Assembly: GCA_964036665.1 (NCBI GenBank)
Contig: OZ038528.1
Span: forward strand, 18,401,245-18,465,244
Direction of reading: 5' to 3'
DNA: 64,000 nucleotides
DNA from: Gordius sp. MW1
Taxonomy: Eukaryota > Nematomorpha > Gordioida > Gordea > Gordiidae
The position numbers and the translations under genes are program-made. This document shows positions 47,649-59,223 of this stretch, in pieces; the stretch's first letter is position 1; each line of letters begins with the position of its first letter. Under the pieces are notes generated by a model. The model was given only the letters and a program-made list of their open reading frames with translations, had not been told where the DNA came from and ran no database searches.

Positions 47649-48494
47649 CCTCATTCTTTCAAATTGAGGGACCACCAGGTCCGTGCTGTCCCGCCCTGGA
47701 GTATCTTCCAATAGGGTCATTTCTTCCTCAGGGCTGACCACGACCTGACTGGTGTCCATCGTAACCACTTCCACACCTACCAACTTCGCCATCGCTATCG
47801 TTACTACCGGCGCTATCGATACCGCCGACACTACCTACTCTACCGTCCTGTCTTGCCTTGCTGGCCTGGACGGGATTCTTCTCCTACACATCGGCATTCT
47901 GTGCCACCGACTGCATTCCTGGCAAAAAGCTCTGGTCTGCCTTATTGCTGTCTGCTGCCCTGCCTGCGGACAGCGCGACGTCCTTCTTCGTTCTTCCATC
48001 CTCGCCTCGGGACGAATCTGGTTTGAGGACGTTGCGTCATTAAAGTTCGGGCTGCGCGCGGGGTCACATTTTGGTGCTGCACCCGGTCAATTCGTCCAGC
48101 TAAACCCCGGGGTTGGCCACGGTGTCTGGATACCGCGTTGCTCTGCCTACCCGAAATAGGTCTAGCTGCATCCCGACCTTTGCCGTCTAAGCCTACCCGC
48201 CGCCCTTTCATCTGAGCGGGTGTCTTCGTGACGAACGCTCAAGTAGGGTTCCATCGGCCTTCGTTCTCGGACCTCGAATACGATAGGTCTCGGCCTTCCC
48301 CTTCGTTCGTGGGCTATCGCTCTCAAGCGCACTTCCGATCACCCATTTGTATTCCATCTAGATATAATATAAACAGATTATTATATCAATCGAGAACGTA
48401 ATTGTTCCACGTGGCGCACGTGTCGACCCGGAGAAGCTAGTACTATTATTTCGTACATTTTTGTACCCTTCTGAGATAGGATCTTAGCTTCTAG

Positions 48495-51493
48495 CTATTT
48501 TTCCTTCCCAATATAATTACGCGCCCACACAGCATCACCGATTTTAAATTTGGAATCGCTATGTGATATGGTGTCCAATTCTACGAATTGTAACATCGTA
48601 TCTACAGCCGTATGTAGTAAACGGCCCAGAAATATCTCGCTAACCGGTTGTCGAGAAGGGAATCTTGGTGCTACGTTATGGTATAGTCGATAAAGCCATG
48701 TCCCATCCTTTTCGACCTTAGCGTTCTTCAACCATCGTTTAACCACAGCCACGTGCCTTTCCACGAGTCCATTCGTACTTGGATGATACGGAGGGGTAAG
48801 TAAATGCTGTATTTTCCATTTACTATAAAATTCTTTGAACTCGACGCTGGCAAAAGCGGTGCCATTGTCAGATACAATCGTCTTCGGTAATAAGCACTTG
48901 CAAGATTTTTTAGAAATCGACAATTACTTCCGTAGATAACTTGCTCACTTGTTTATATTCTACCCAACTGGAGTGCGCATCTACGAGAATAATATATCGT
49001 TTTTCTTCAAAATCAGAGAAATCAAGGTGTATTCTTTTCCAAACTTGTTTTGTTGACGGCAATCTCGCCTTCCTGTCGTGTCTTGGCGTCCTGGCAAGTT
49101 TTTCGCGTTGCCCGCATTGTCCCACGAACAGGGTAATATCTCCTGATATCTTGGGCCACCAGACGTGTCTTTTTGCTAGACCCTTCATCTTGGCTATGCC
49201 CGTATGACCTGCATGAAGTAATTCGAGTACTTAAGGTCGCAACATAGACGGAATTACTAAATTTTTGTTGCGTAGTAACAAGTTGTTGTTGACCTCCAGT
49301 TCATTTATCAAGCTTCGATAAGTAAATGGTAACGTCTCTAGCGTACTTTTTCCCATCAAGTAATTTAACACCAAAATTATGTCTAGATCCTCTTGGACTA
49401 ATTTTGCAAGATCGACATCACCGCAATTTTGTGTTATTACGTTTATTTCTGCGAAGTTTTCGCCTTCTAACTCTTCGTATGTTAGGCCATCATTATCGTT
49501 TCCCAATCTTGATAATGTGTCTGGCAAGTGATTTGACTTAACTTTGCGGTATTTTAATGATTGAAGTTTTCCAGCGCTGATAACCATTTTTGCAGCCTCG
49601 GGCTTAACAATAGATCCCTAATGTCCTTTGCAAAAAGTGATACCAGTGGTTTGTGGTCGGTGAAAATATTGAAACTTCGACCAATTAAGTATTCACGGCA
49701 ACGGGTCAAACTCACTACCACTGCCAAAGCCTCCTTTTCAATCACTGAGTAATTAAGTTCTGCTTTAAAAAATTTTCGTGAAAAGTATAGAATTGGGTGT
49801 TCTTCATGACCGATCATGATCGCATAATGCATTTTAGAAAAATTAAGCACTCACGTTGCGAGCACGCCGCCTACACCTAGCTGTGACGCATCCACCTCTG
49901 CGGCTAATAGTAGATCGGGAACAAAGCATGTCAGGACAGGACCTTTTGTTAAAATCTTCTTTAACGCATCGAACACTTCCTGTTCCTTGGTCCGCCATAC
50001 AAATTTTACTTTGTCCGTCGTCAATAAGTATAAAGGTGCCGCTATTTCCGCGATGTTAGGCATAAACTTGTTGTAGTAATTCACTGACCCAAAAAAGGAT
50101 AGTATCTTTTCTTATTTTAAGGTGGTCGCATTTTAAGGATCGCATCCACCTTGTTTTGTAAGGGACGAACGACTCCATTACCCAATTGATGTCCCAAATA
50201 TTTTATTTCTGTCACTCCTATGGCGCATTTGCTACGTTTAACCCGTAATCCTCGTTCCTGGATTCGTTCCAACACTTCCAGCAAGTTATTATCGTGCTCA
50301 CTCATTGTAGCTCCCACGAAAGACCTAGAAATATTAACGCCATGGCCTTCTGAAACACGGGCGCGCTTAGGCTGAGACCGAAAGGCAGTCTTTTAAACGC
50401 AAACAAGCCTAAGGCATGTTTATGGTTAACTTAGATGAGCGGTTATTTAACTTGATTTGGAGGTAAGCGTTAGCAAAGTTCAACTTACTAAAATATTTTG
50501 CACCTTTGAGGTTTGCGAAGATTTCTTCGATTCTGGGTAGGGGATACTTTATTTCTACTACCCACGGGTTAAGAGAAACCCTGTAATCCGCGCATAGACG
50601 CAAGCTGCCACGGACTTTTTGACGGGTACCAGTGGCGTAGCCCATTTGCTATATTCCACCAGTTCGATTATTCCTTGCTCTACCCATTGTAGCAAAATGG
50701 TTTCTTCTCCTGCCACACAAATGGTATTCTCCGCGCTGGCCAAAACCTTGGTACAGCGTCTGGCTTCAGTAGGATATCGTACTCGTATGCCCTTAAGCAT
50801 CTAAGCTCGTCTATAATGATAGACTTGAATCTTTCCATCATCCGCAGTAGACTTCCTGACCAACTATTCAGGCCGGACATCGTCACCACTCATAAAATTA
50901 CGAGTGTCAGAAGATGTCGGTTGATCCCCCGACTCCGCTTTTACCGATAGTCTGTTTATTTCAGCTCCGCGAGAAAAGGACTTTAAAGCCCAAGCCATAC
51001 ATGGCATCCTTAAGGGGTGTTCTTACCTGCTTTGCCGAAATTTTTTTCACTCTTTTCCTGTGGTCTACTACATTGGATTTTTTTATACAAGCCAAACAAA
51101 TTGTTCAACGGCCCTATCACCTTAAGCCATTGCCACCCTAATATTGGTCTAATCTCCACTGATGTAATATAAAGGGGTAATATTAGCCTCTTGCCGCCCA
51201 CCTCTACCTCAGCATTAATTTTTCCCACTATTTCTATTTCGCCCCCGTCTACCTGCCTAGCACCGATATTTGCTTTATCCCATTTCCTATTAGGCCAGGG
51301 ACCTAAATTTTGTTCTGCTTATTAGCGATATGGTGGCTCCACTGTCTCCTAACCATTCAATTACTTTTTTGTCTATTTTTAATTTAGTTAAGGAACGGCT
51401 ACTTTGTGTAAGCCCCTCAAAAAACATTTTAATTCCATTTACATATTTTTCCTCTTTGTTACTGTTTAAATCCCTTTCAGTTTTATCCGACAA
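48495..51493 (-). pseudogene. pol: Disrupted pol region of the Ty3/gypsy element
   Basis: Read on the minus strand in several frames. An aspartic protease carries the GDSGATISLI motif near 51350. The RT follows (about 50890-50120) with LRLCADYR and YFSKLNFANAYLQIKL; the usual YVDD motif is not intact where expected, near 50320. RNase H (about 49950-49560) shows EVDASQLGVGG, EKEALAVV and FTDHKPLV. Integrase (about 49190-48495) shows KRHVWWPKI and a damaged zinc-binding cysteine pair, IHLDFSDF, SDNGTAFAS and YHPSTNGLVERHV, with the catalytic D, D and E region recognisable. At least six frame changes or stops break it. The integrase best resembles gypsy elements of the Mag/K02A2.6 type; that finer placement is tentative. 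It is a decayed mobile-element gene, not a host gene. Confidence 0.88.
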
Positions 51494-51819
51494 GTTTTAT
51501 TAATCCTTATTTTATTTTTATCCCCAAAAATTTTATTAATTGGTATTTCAATTTTGTCCTCCAAAATTCCATTAATCCCTGTTTCCTTTTTATCTCCAAC
51601 AATTTTATTTATCTCTATTTCATTAATATTTCCAGAACATTCGTTAACCTCTGATTTGTTCCTATTACGTTTCGATTCCCAAAACATTTATTAATTCCTA
51701 AATTTGTAGTTATATTATTTATTTTTTCCACTTCGTGTTTAGGAATAGGGTTCTCAGTGAAGGCTTTTTTAGTTGGCCCTCGTAATAGTTCACCAGATGT
51801 CCTTAATATCTCATTCTTT

Positions 51820-52305
51820 TGTTGGAGTTTGAAACTTGCGGTCGGGTGTTGGGATTATAGCGTGGCGTCTAGTCCAACTCAATATGATAAAAAGGAGGAT
51901 AAACTGGATAAGATTTATTCTTTATTGATAGTTATAAGAAAAGTACAGCTGATAACCAAATATATTTATACGTATCGATGCATTCGATCAAAGTTTAACT
52001 GACAAAATATCTATGAATGTCTATGAATATTTAACGAAAATGCTCCTTGAGAGGGGTTTACAGAGACGAAAACGTTAGGGTTAGTGTTTTAGGTCGGGGT
52101 TTTAGGTTAGGGTTAGAATTAGATGCACACATTTCAATCGACAAATGCATTTTCGTAGACATTTATTTTTTTTTTGCTTTTTGGTCAAATGCAACTGAAT
52201 CTATTTATATACCTACTCGTAACAAAAAGCGATCTCGTACATTTTATATAATAAAAAGATAATTGTAATAATCATCAACGCATGGAATGGTTACGGATCC
52301 TTACA
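51820..52305 (-). repeat. 5' LTR of the Ty3/gypsy element, interrupted
   Basis: Same borders as the 3' LTR (TGTTGGAG to TCCTTACA in plus reading). A 231-bp insertion with an 8-bp duplication splits it at 51971-52201. Without it the length is exactly 247 bp. Confidence 0.92.
51971..52201. mobile_element. Small insertion inside the gypsy LTR, 8-bp duplication, with telomere-like TTAGGG words
   Basis: 231 bp that are absent from the sister LTR. A perfect 8-bp duplication, TATTTATA, lies at 51963-51970 and 52202-52209. The ends form weak inverted repeats around GATGCATTCGATCAAA and, in reverse, GTTGCATTTGACCAAA. The duplication size fits hAT-type insertion. Inside, at about 52074-52112, TTAGGG occurs twice along with GTTTTAGG variants. 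Confidence 0.8.
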
Positions 52306-52398
52306 AAATTTTAATCTCTTTTTCTTTTTTAGAGGGGGAGTATCTGTAGGGAAACGACTTCATTTACCTTGAAATAAATTTGGTAGGGATAGGCACAA

Positions 52399-54157
52399 GG
52401 GCTTGTCTTAATATCGGATTCAGATTCGAAATGCGCGAATTTATTTTTGTCCATATATCGGATTCAAGTTCATGCTTCAATCTCGAATTTTATTATTTAA
52501 TTTACTCAGTTGATTATTATAAACAAGTGGTAGAAAGAAAAAAGCATGATATATTTGGAGAATATAATCACATTTTTGATGATAGTGATAGTAGCTAGCA
52601 GAATTTTTTTTTATCCTTCAACATTCTATTGCTTATAAGTAAAATTGAAGATATATAGCATTATAAATCCAAAGTTATATCTATACCTCAACCAGTATAG
52701 TTTTAGAATTTAAAAGGAGTGCAATAACATTATTGAAGAAGTTTTGGTGCCATAGTTAAGGTCAATTCACATCATTGTGCAGTGTTGCCTTGATGATTGT
52801 TATTTTTATGATTTGAATAAAATTTATGTTGTCTACTATTAATTTAAATGTGCAACAAGATAGACTTAATAAATTTTAATAGATTATTAAAATATTGGCT
52901 AATAATATATATGTACAAACAAATTATAAACATAACAAATTCGTAACATTGTTGTTTTGCCATTACATCAAGAGATTGTAAATCTGGCAAAATAGATCTA
53001 ATAAACTACTATTAAAGGACTTTAATGAAAAATTATCTGGACTTTTTTCTAAACTTTTTAAAACCTTTCAAAATATAGCACCATTTTAGAAATTTTATTA
53101 AATATATTCATTCATAATGATACAAAATGAAACATTACATTGTATTTTTATGATAAATTCTTTACATTGTTGTTTTGTTATTACATCAAGAGAATTGTAG
53201 TGTTTAGACATTGGCAACATTAAGTAGCCAATTGGATAAAATCGAATTGTAGCGAATTGGATAAAATCGGATGATTTTTTGTTCTAGTTTGCCCTACACC
53301 ATTTCCAGAATATTCGAGGATTTAAATTAGGAACTATATAATGCCACTGCATTTGGAATTTAAAGATCCGTAATTCTTCTGATCCTCATAGGATTACTTT
53401 ACTCCATCCCATTTATTCTCGTTACATATCTATCCATATGTTTTATTACTACATCTTCGCTGGAATTGTTTAATCTCGCGTTTTGTCCTTTTTATCTCCA
53501 AATTGTACTCGCATGATATGTCTCTTTTAAATAAAGATTCTTTGGATATATTAGACTGTCATGCGTTTCATCCAAACACCACTAAATTAGTGATATAGCA
53601 AAATAGGTGATTAACATATTCTCCTAAGCACAATCACCAAAGAATGAAAATCTGGCAAAATAGATTTAAATAATAATAAACAGGATCTTCTTATAATGGA
53701 TTGAAAATTCTTGATTACATAAACATTTATATAAACGGATTGAAAATACTAGGATCTTCTTCTTTTAAACATTTAGCCTTTTCTAAATCAAACAGATTTC
53801 TTTTGTTACAAGGTCTATTTTCTTTATCAAGATCCTCTAAGGTGCTTGTAGTGGGAGTTTCATCAAAAGCCTATTCCACAAACATGATGTCATTCATTTT
53901 AAAAGTGTATCATCCTTCACACCATATAACTTTATTCTTTTGAACGCTTTTGATCAAATATAAACTTTGCTGATACCTAAAAACTCAAAATTCATATAAC
54001 ATTTAAGCTTACGAAAAATGTTGCATCCTACAAAATCGCTGTTATGTTATGCGTCTAAAATCGAAATTTGCTGTAAATCGGATATTAATACACGGCTATG
54101 TTAAAACACGTATGACGATTTATGCTGCGCGTTAAAATCCGATATTAAGACAAGCCC
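52399..54157. mobile_element. DNA transposon with GGGCTTGTCTTAATATCGGA ends, 3-bp duplication
   Basis: 1759 bp inserted in the outer 3' LTR. The left end GGGCTTGTCTTAATATCGGA is repeated in reverse at the right end. A 3-bp target duplication, CAA, lies at 52396-52398 and 54158-54160; removing one copy restores the LTR sequence. A 3-bp duplication with GG-starting ends suggests PIF/Harbinger, though that group prefers TAA/TTA, so the class is tentative. Internal repeats near 52470 and 54080 echo the end sequence. A minus-strand reading near 53945-53720 has a broken frame of unknown family. Confidence 0.75.
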
Positions 54158-54263
54158 CAAGATTAAATGAGAAAGAATACGTGAGGAGAATTAACTTGAA
54201 TTTAAATATTTATCGTTACTTACGTAACCTACTGATATATAAATGCGCGATTTATATATTCCT

Positions 54264-55436
54264 CAGTCTTGTTAAGGAGCGGCGCTACAGAAGCGACGCT
54301 CCGGAGCGCCGCTTCAAAAAAAGCTGGAGCGCCCCTCCTTTTTAAAAATGAGGAGCGGGCGCGGGAGTAGCTCCTTTTAGGGCTTCCTTTAAATTTAATA
54401 TATGTACTTATACGTTTTAACTCCCAAGAACGTAAATTTATTAAAGAGTATAGTCAAGTAAATATTAATATAATCGTTATCTTAGTGATATAAATAAATT
54501 TTAGGGTTATGGAACCTATGAAAAAGCTCTGAAAATCCTTGAAGGGGAGCTTCATTGGGTTTCCTAAGTCCTACCATTTTTAAACTCATTTCAAAATTAA
54601 ATGAATTATCAGATTTAGAGTTTTGCCAACCTCTTGTAAAGTCTCTCATCAGCGGTATTAATAAAAGGTTTATAATAACACATAAATTATATCTATTTAA
54701 ATAACCTTATTGCAGATTTCCAAATATTTATAATGATGATAATATAATTGCAGCTATTGTCCAACCTGCATTTAAATTGAATTGGGAATGGATAAAAGAT
54801 CAAAAAAATATGGAACTAAAAGCCAGATTTATTAATTTTTAAGGAAGCAAATACCCGACAGAAAAATAGCTACAACTAGTTCACGGGAACCTTGTAATAA
54901 TTTGGAAGATTTCTTTGGATTCCATGAAATCGATTACCATGAAAATAATATATTGAATAGATATTTTTTATATAATGATAGCAAAATTACTATTTTTGAA
55001 CAATTCCATGAATTAAAAAATATTTATATTAAATACAATACCCCGCTTTCCTCTAGTGATCCCGTGGAGCGCCTATTTAGTATCGCAAAACAGGTCTTAG
55101 GGGAGAAGCGTGGGTGTTTGTTAGATTCTAATTTAAAAAATTTATTACTTTTAGAAGCTAATAAATTATTATAAATAATTTGATATATCATATAATATAA
55201 ATAAAACGTTTTGATAAAAAAATATGATTTTGTTTCGTGTACCTTCTAAAAAAATGAAAATCAAAGGAGCGGTTATGGAGCGGCACTCCATTAGTTGGAG
55301 CGGGAGCGCTCCTTTTAATATGTAGTAGCGGGAGCGGGAGTTCGCTCCTTTTGAGAAGGTAAAAGCGGGAGTTCACTCCTTTTGAGAAGGTAGGAGCGGG
55401 AGTCGCTACTTTTAAAAAGGAGCGTTAACAAGACTG
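54264..55436 (+). mobile_element. hAT DNA transposon, internally decayed, with C-terminal dimerisation domain
   Basis: 1173 bp. Ends CAGTCTTGTTAA and its inverse TTAACAAGACTG, with a perfect 8-bp duplication ATATTCCT at 54256-54263 and 55437-55444. Both subterminal regions carry many GGAGCGGGAG or CGCTCC words, likely former transposase-binding sites. It codes the tail of a hAT transposase (separate entry). End type, duplication length and domain agree, so the superfamily call is firm. Confidence 0.95.
54700..55174 (+). pseudogene. hAT transposase remnant (C-terminal part)
   Basis: An open frame at 54902-55174 ends in NTPLSSSDPVERLFSIAKQV followed by KRGCLLDSNLKNLLLL. This is the hAT dimerisation domain (Dimer_Tnp_hAT), where PVERLFS and the L/N-rich helix are diagnostic. 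Just upstream, 54715-54840 in another frame, FPNIYNDDNIIAAIVQPAFK matches the preceding transposase segment, where the family usually has LDPRFK. Stops and frame changes separate the two, and the BED finger and most of the catalytic core are missing. It comes from the mobile element, not from a host gene. Confidence 0.9.
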
Positions 55437-55494
55437 ATATTCCTTACTATTGTTATGATTTCAATATGATAAAATACACTACCAACCCTTTTTA

Positions 55495-56329
55495 CTATAT
55501 AGTCCTTTGTCAAGTTTACTATAGTAAAAGTCATCCAATATAAATTACACATGGCAATCTTTCTACAGAGTTAGTTAGTGAAGAAACATTTATTTAATTT
55601 ACGATTAACTTAACAAAGCTCCATTTTCTGTTTGTAATAGTTTAAATTGCAATAACTATATGACGGATTAAATCTTAGGTTATGGATAGTAGTCCATAAT
55701 ATAGAGTTATTTACATAAACTCAAAGTGACTACTTTAAAAAAATTTACATCGATGATTTTATTTATTTTATAAATTATGACAGTAAGACTTAGTGAAATT
55801 GAAGGGTCGATATTTTAATTGATAATTTTTTCTATATTTTGCCTGTAAGTACAAAAAAATCTCTTAATCTTTGTAATATGTGTGAGGAATATTTACTATA
55901 GATTTCCTTTGGCCCGAGCCAAGCACGAGCCCGACGCCTTAACCCAAGAGGTACCAGTGTAATCTGTAGGTGACACTACTTTGAACGCTTATAATTTTTA
56001 AACTATTGGATAAAATATTAATTTTTAAATTGAATGTGAAAGACAAATCAGCTGGTATGTTTTATTCCCTTTCCTCTTCCTTCTTTCATTAAAAATTCCG
56101 GAGTCTGACCTGAGGCCAAAACGTTAAATCCGATTTTTGAAAATTATATTACTTATGAATTTGAATGTTATTCTTCGTAATTTAAAACAAGGGTACGTTT
56201 GAAATAAAGTATCCAAATTCTCTGCTGCACTTTATTCAAATAATTTTAACGTAATCATCTAACTTTATAAAAATAAGTTTTAGTTATCAGTCTAAGATAA
56301 TAAATCTAGTCAAGGCAATATCATCTCTT
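55495..56329. other. AT-rich intergenic sequence
   Basis: No gene visible. At about 55910-55950 GGCCCGAGCCAAGCACGAG and following GCCCGACGCC words look like a small hAT-type GC-rich relic. The rest is plain AT-rich sequence. Confidence 0.35.
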
Positions 56330-57509
56330 TATACCCTAAATGTTTGGTATCTTGACGACGCCACACTATATGGCCAACCGGAGGAAATTAGTAAATCATC
56401 GAAGAATTTGAACCCAACCTCAATTTAAAATAAAACTGGAAAAACGTGAAACTTTTCAGGCCTTTAACACAATCGACTTTCTTATTTTTTAAACTTTTTT
56501 AATTATAACGAAAATTTATCCATTTTGGGATCATTGATTGTTTAAAATTTTATTAGAGAAAATTTTAAATTACAATTTAACAATTACAATTGGATCCAAG
56601 CTTCCTTACCAGCAAAATCAGGAGGATTAGGTATCTGTCCCCCTGACAGCATATGGCTAGCTGCTTTAATACAATCTTTCAAATCTGTCGAAGGTATAAT
56701 TTTTAGACTAACAACACACAACTCCGACCCTCTTCTAACTCAAGTCTTGAAGCTATGGAATTTGAATGTCCAAAAGTACGAGACAGAAGGATTGGCATTC
56801 TGGACTAGTATCGCGCTCCGTTGATTACCTCTTATCGAGCAGCGATGATAGCCAGCACCAACCTTAGGCCCATCGCTTTCAATGGTTCCGGTCACGAGTG
56901 GCTTGAAGCCTATCCCAGCAAACCTTTGGGAATGCTGCCTGACCACTTTGAACTTTCATATTCCATAGCTTTAAGGCTCGAAATTATTTACACTAACGAC
57001 TTTTATTGTCGGAATCATCCCTCTACATTGCCTTGCAAACAAATTTAACTATGTTGCACAACAACGCCAATTTATTAATTCAGGCTGCCATTAAAAAGGC
57101 AAAAGTTTATTTATTCCGAGCCTTCATTTAAAGGTAGGATGCGCCCTGAAGGCTCTCTTTAGTCTTCTGGCAAATTCTATCTTTCAAGTAAAATTTAACT
57201 TGTATCGACCTTTTTGCTCCGTCCCATCTTAATTACTATTCTATTGCCACTGAAGAGTAACGGAAAACGACAAAATATTCTCCCCTTTTGACATCCGATA
57301 TTTTTATCCCTGTTGTTGCCACATGCTCTGGCTCCTTCGGTAAACAGGCCATGGATTTTGTAAAAAAATTGGAAAAAGTTCTCCTAAATCTAAATTTTCC
57401 ACGTCGTTTTTACTTAGGCAACAACTTGGAATCTTTATTGTGCAATACCTCCTTAAATCCCGACTCTTGGCTTCTTTTAGACGACAATGATATAGATTTT
57501 TGTATTTAA
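56330..57509 (+). mobile_element. Decayed copy of the restriction-like-endonuclease LINE family
   Basis: On the plus strand, broken frames parallel the element at 24299-26085. WYLDDATLYG matches WYLDDGTIKG (RT motif C), SLPAKSGGLGI matches CLPTKYGGLGL, SGHEWLEAYPSK matches SGHEWLEAIPSR and FIPVVATCSGSFG matches the FSPIVTTTLTTIG segment near the C-terminus. Motifs A and B are not recognisable and the zinc knuckle and PD...D segment are damaged or deleted. It is an older, inactive copy. Confidence 0.8.
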
Positions 57510-58509
57510 CCAATATTACTTTTATTGTATTACGCTTATATATGTAACTTTGTTATCATAAAAATAAACGTTTTAACCAAAAAAATGGTCTATAGGATTA
57601 TATGATTATTATTGAAAATAAAATTAAAAATAGCATGGGAATATAGCCTCAAAAAACGTTAAAAAGGCCGGTTTTGCACCTTAAATCTCACTAATCATAA
57701 AATCTGGACAACCGGGAAAATTAAAAACATACTGCTTAGCGTAAAATCAGAATTATTTGTCAGATCACAGGAAGTAGTCAGTAAGTATTTGAAACCTGTG
57801 TATTGAACATTGAAAACTAAGCACTATATGTCCCAATCTGTGTAACTTTAAAAGATGGATAAAATGGCCTATAAACATTTTGCACGTATTCCACGTCTGA
57901 ATTCGAGTTTTAAAAAAATATAAAGAATATAACACGTTGTGATTTATTTAAGTTCCATTAAAACAACCCTTGTGATAGGCAAATAATATAAAGACGATGA
58001 TAAAAGCGATATTTCGGCAGATAATTTTATTAATCAGGGTAGCCGTTGGCTATAGTATATCAAATTCATGGGTGTATGAGAGGGGAAAGTTTTAACACGC
58101 GTAAAAGGCACCGTTAAATAATTAATAAAGGGTAGATGTGGATTAGGACATATTTAATATTGCACCGTTTATGGATTCATTCAGATGGAAGTTGTCTCGC
58201 ACACGGTTCATCAATTTACGATGCGAACAAACAATACAGATATCTAAAATATAAATGATATATCATATATATTATTATATTTCGCATTGATTAATATTTT
58301 CCATATCACTTATCATTAATTTTTGCATGCATTTTTATATGGTTTTTACTACTTCATTTTTGTTAATAACGTTTTTAATGACAGATTATATTACTAAGTA
58401 GGAGGAATTTAGTAAATCCATAAAAACCTCATTATCTCCACGAAAAAAATATAAAATGAAAATAGAAAGAGAGCCTTAAATTCCAATTCAAAATACTTTA
58501 CTGGTGTCT
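57510..58509. other. AT-rich intergenic sequence
   Basis: I see nothing beyond simple AT-rich sequence. A TGATATATCATATATATTA palindrome-like stretch is near 58257. Confidence 0.3.
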
Positions 58510-58960
58510 ATGCACAAGAAGGAATTCAAATATTATGGTACAATGGGGATGTGAAGAATGATATCAAGAAAAATATAAAAGCAGGATGGCTGAAATTCAC
58601 ATTTAATTTAAAAGACGATTATATAACACCGTTGTTGTGCCCGTAATGTTTTGAACGGAGAAATAGGCAATTAAGGCAAAGGAAGAGATAAGCTTGCACA
58701 GTGGAAATGCGAGTGTTAAGATTAATACTGGGAAAATAGCAAGAAAGATCATTTAAGAAATCAAGAGATTGGAAAAAATTAGATGAAGTCTCGATCCTGA
58801 GAAAGTTGTTTGTAAGAAGATTGAGATGGTATGACGATTTGAAGAGACGGAAAGAAAGTCAACTAGCGAGTAGTATCAAGAAGGGCGAAAGAGCGAGACC
58901 TAGGCTGACATGAAAACATAAAATAGATATTGATTTGAAAAGGTATGAGCTAAAGCGAAG
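58510..58960 (+). mobile_element. Decayed RTE LINE 3' fragment
   Basis: Translated fragments follow the order of the RTE reverse-transcriptase C-terminus: FKYYGTMG, then KAGWLKF-like, a GEIGN-like region, and finally RLRWYDDL with GERARPRL, matching RLRWYGHI and the GRPRVTW tail of the 2804-5866 copy. Many stops; about 450 bp left, plus strand. Confidence 0.6.
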
Positions 58961-59223
58961 CTGGTGTAAGTGGAGGTATACGTAAAAAGTTACTTGACGG
59001 AGAACAGCTATAAGAAAAAAATAGAATTTGAAATGAGTCTTAGCTTCAGAGGTGACTTAATTTGTAAGTGCAAATTAATAAAATGTATGAAAATTTTTGG
59101 TACTTGAAGAATTCGAGGTGTTGGCTTAAATGAAATCCGGCGGCATTACGTATATCCTAAAACAGAGTAGGTTCAGAATTAATGTTTTTAAAATTAAAAA
59201 ATAATTAATTATCTAAACATTCA

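Larger units (their letters stand above)
47402..52305 (-). mobile_element. Ty3/gypsy LTR retrotransposon, nested, defective
   Basis: A 4.9-kb element in minus orientation with a perfect 5-bp target duplication, AAATT, at 47397-47401 and 52306-52310. LTRs are 47402-47648 (3') and 51820-52305 (5'); each is 247 bp once a 239-bp insertion is removed from the latter. They differ at about 8 sites (about 3%). Order protease, RT, RNase H, integrase is that of Ty3/gypsy. Only about 330 bp separates the protease from the 5' LTR, so gag is essentially missing. A GC-rich 840-bp segment (47649-48490) follows the integrase. The coding part has frameshifts and stops, so this copy cannot move by itself. Confidence 0.93.
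46676..55494 (+). mobile_element. Small LTR retrotransposon (TRIM-like), host of a nested transposon stack
   Basis: Two related terminal repeats, 46676-46880 (205 bp) and 52345-55494, bracket the block. Removing two later insertions from the second leaves 207 bp, agreeing with the first. After the left LTR lies TGGTGACCCC (46887-46896), a plausible primer-binding site; before the right LTR is AGAGGGGGAG, a plausible polypurine tract. Without the nested 4.9-kb element the interior is only about 555 bp, with a broken gag-like reading (around 47080-47200) and no pol. So it is either a TRIM-type miniature element or a heavily deleted LTR element. The outer target duplication is not clear (CTAGT left, CTATA right). 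Confidence 0.7.
52345..55494 (+). repeat. 3' LTR of the outer element, split by two DNA transposons
   Basis: Three pieces, 52345-52398, 54161-54263 and 55445-55494, together rebuild the order of the 5' LTR. The gaps correspond to separate insertions, each with its own target duplication. Confidence 0.85.

Noticed and set aside
47752-48159. 135-residue plus-strand open frame in a GC-rich region
   Set aside because: It lies within the gypsy element, opposite to its coding strand, in a GC-rich stretch where long chance frames are expected; no domain is seen.
53701-53943. 80-residue plus-strand open frame in the DNA transposon at 52399-54157
   Set aside because: Low-complexity and without known motifs. 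The opposite strand gives a slightly more protein-like but broken reading; neither can be assigned.
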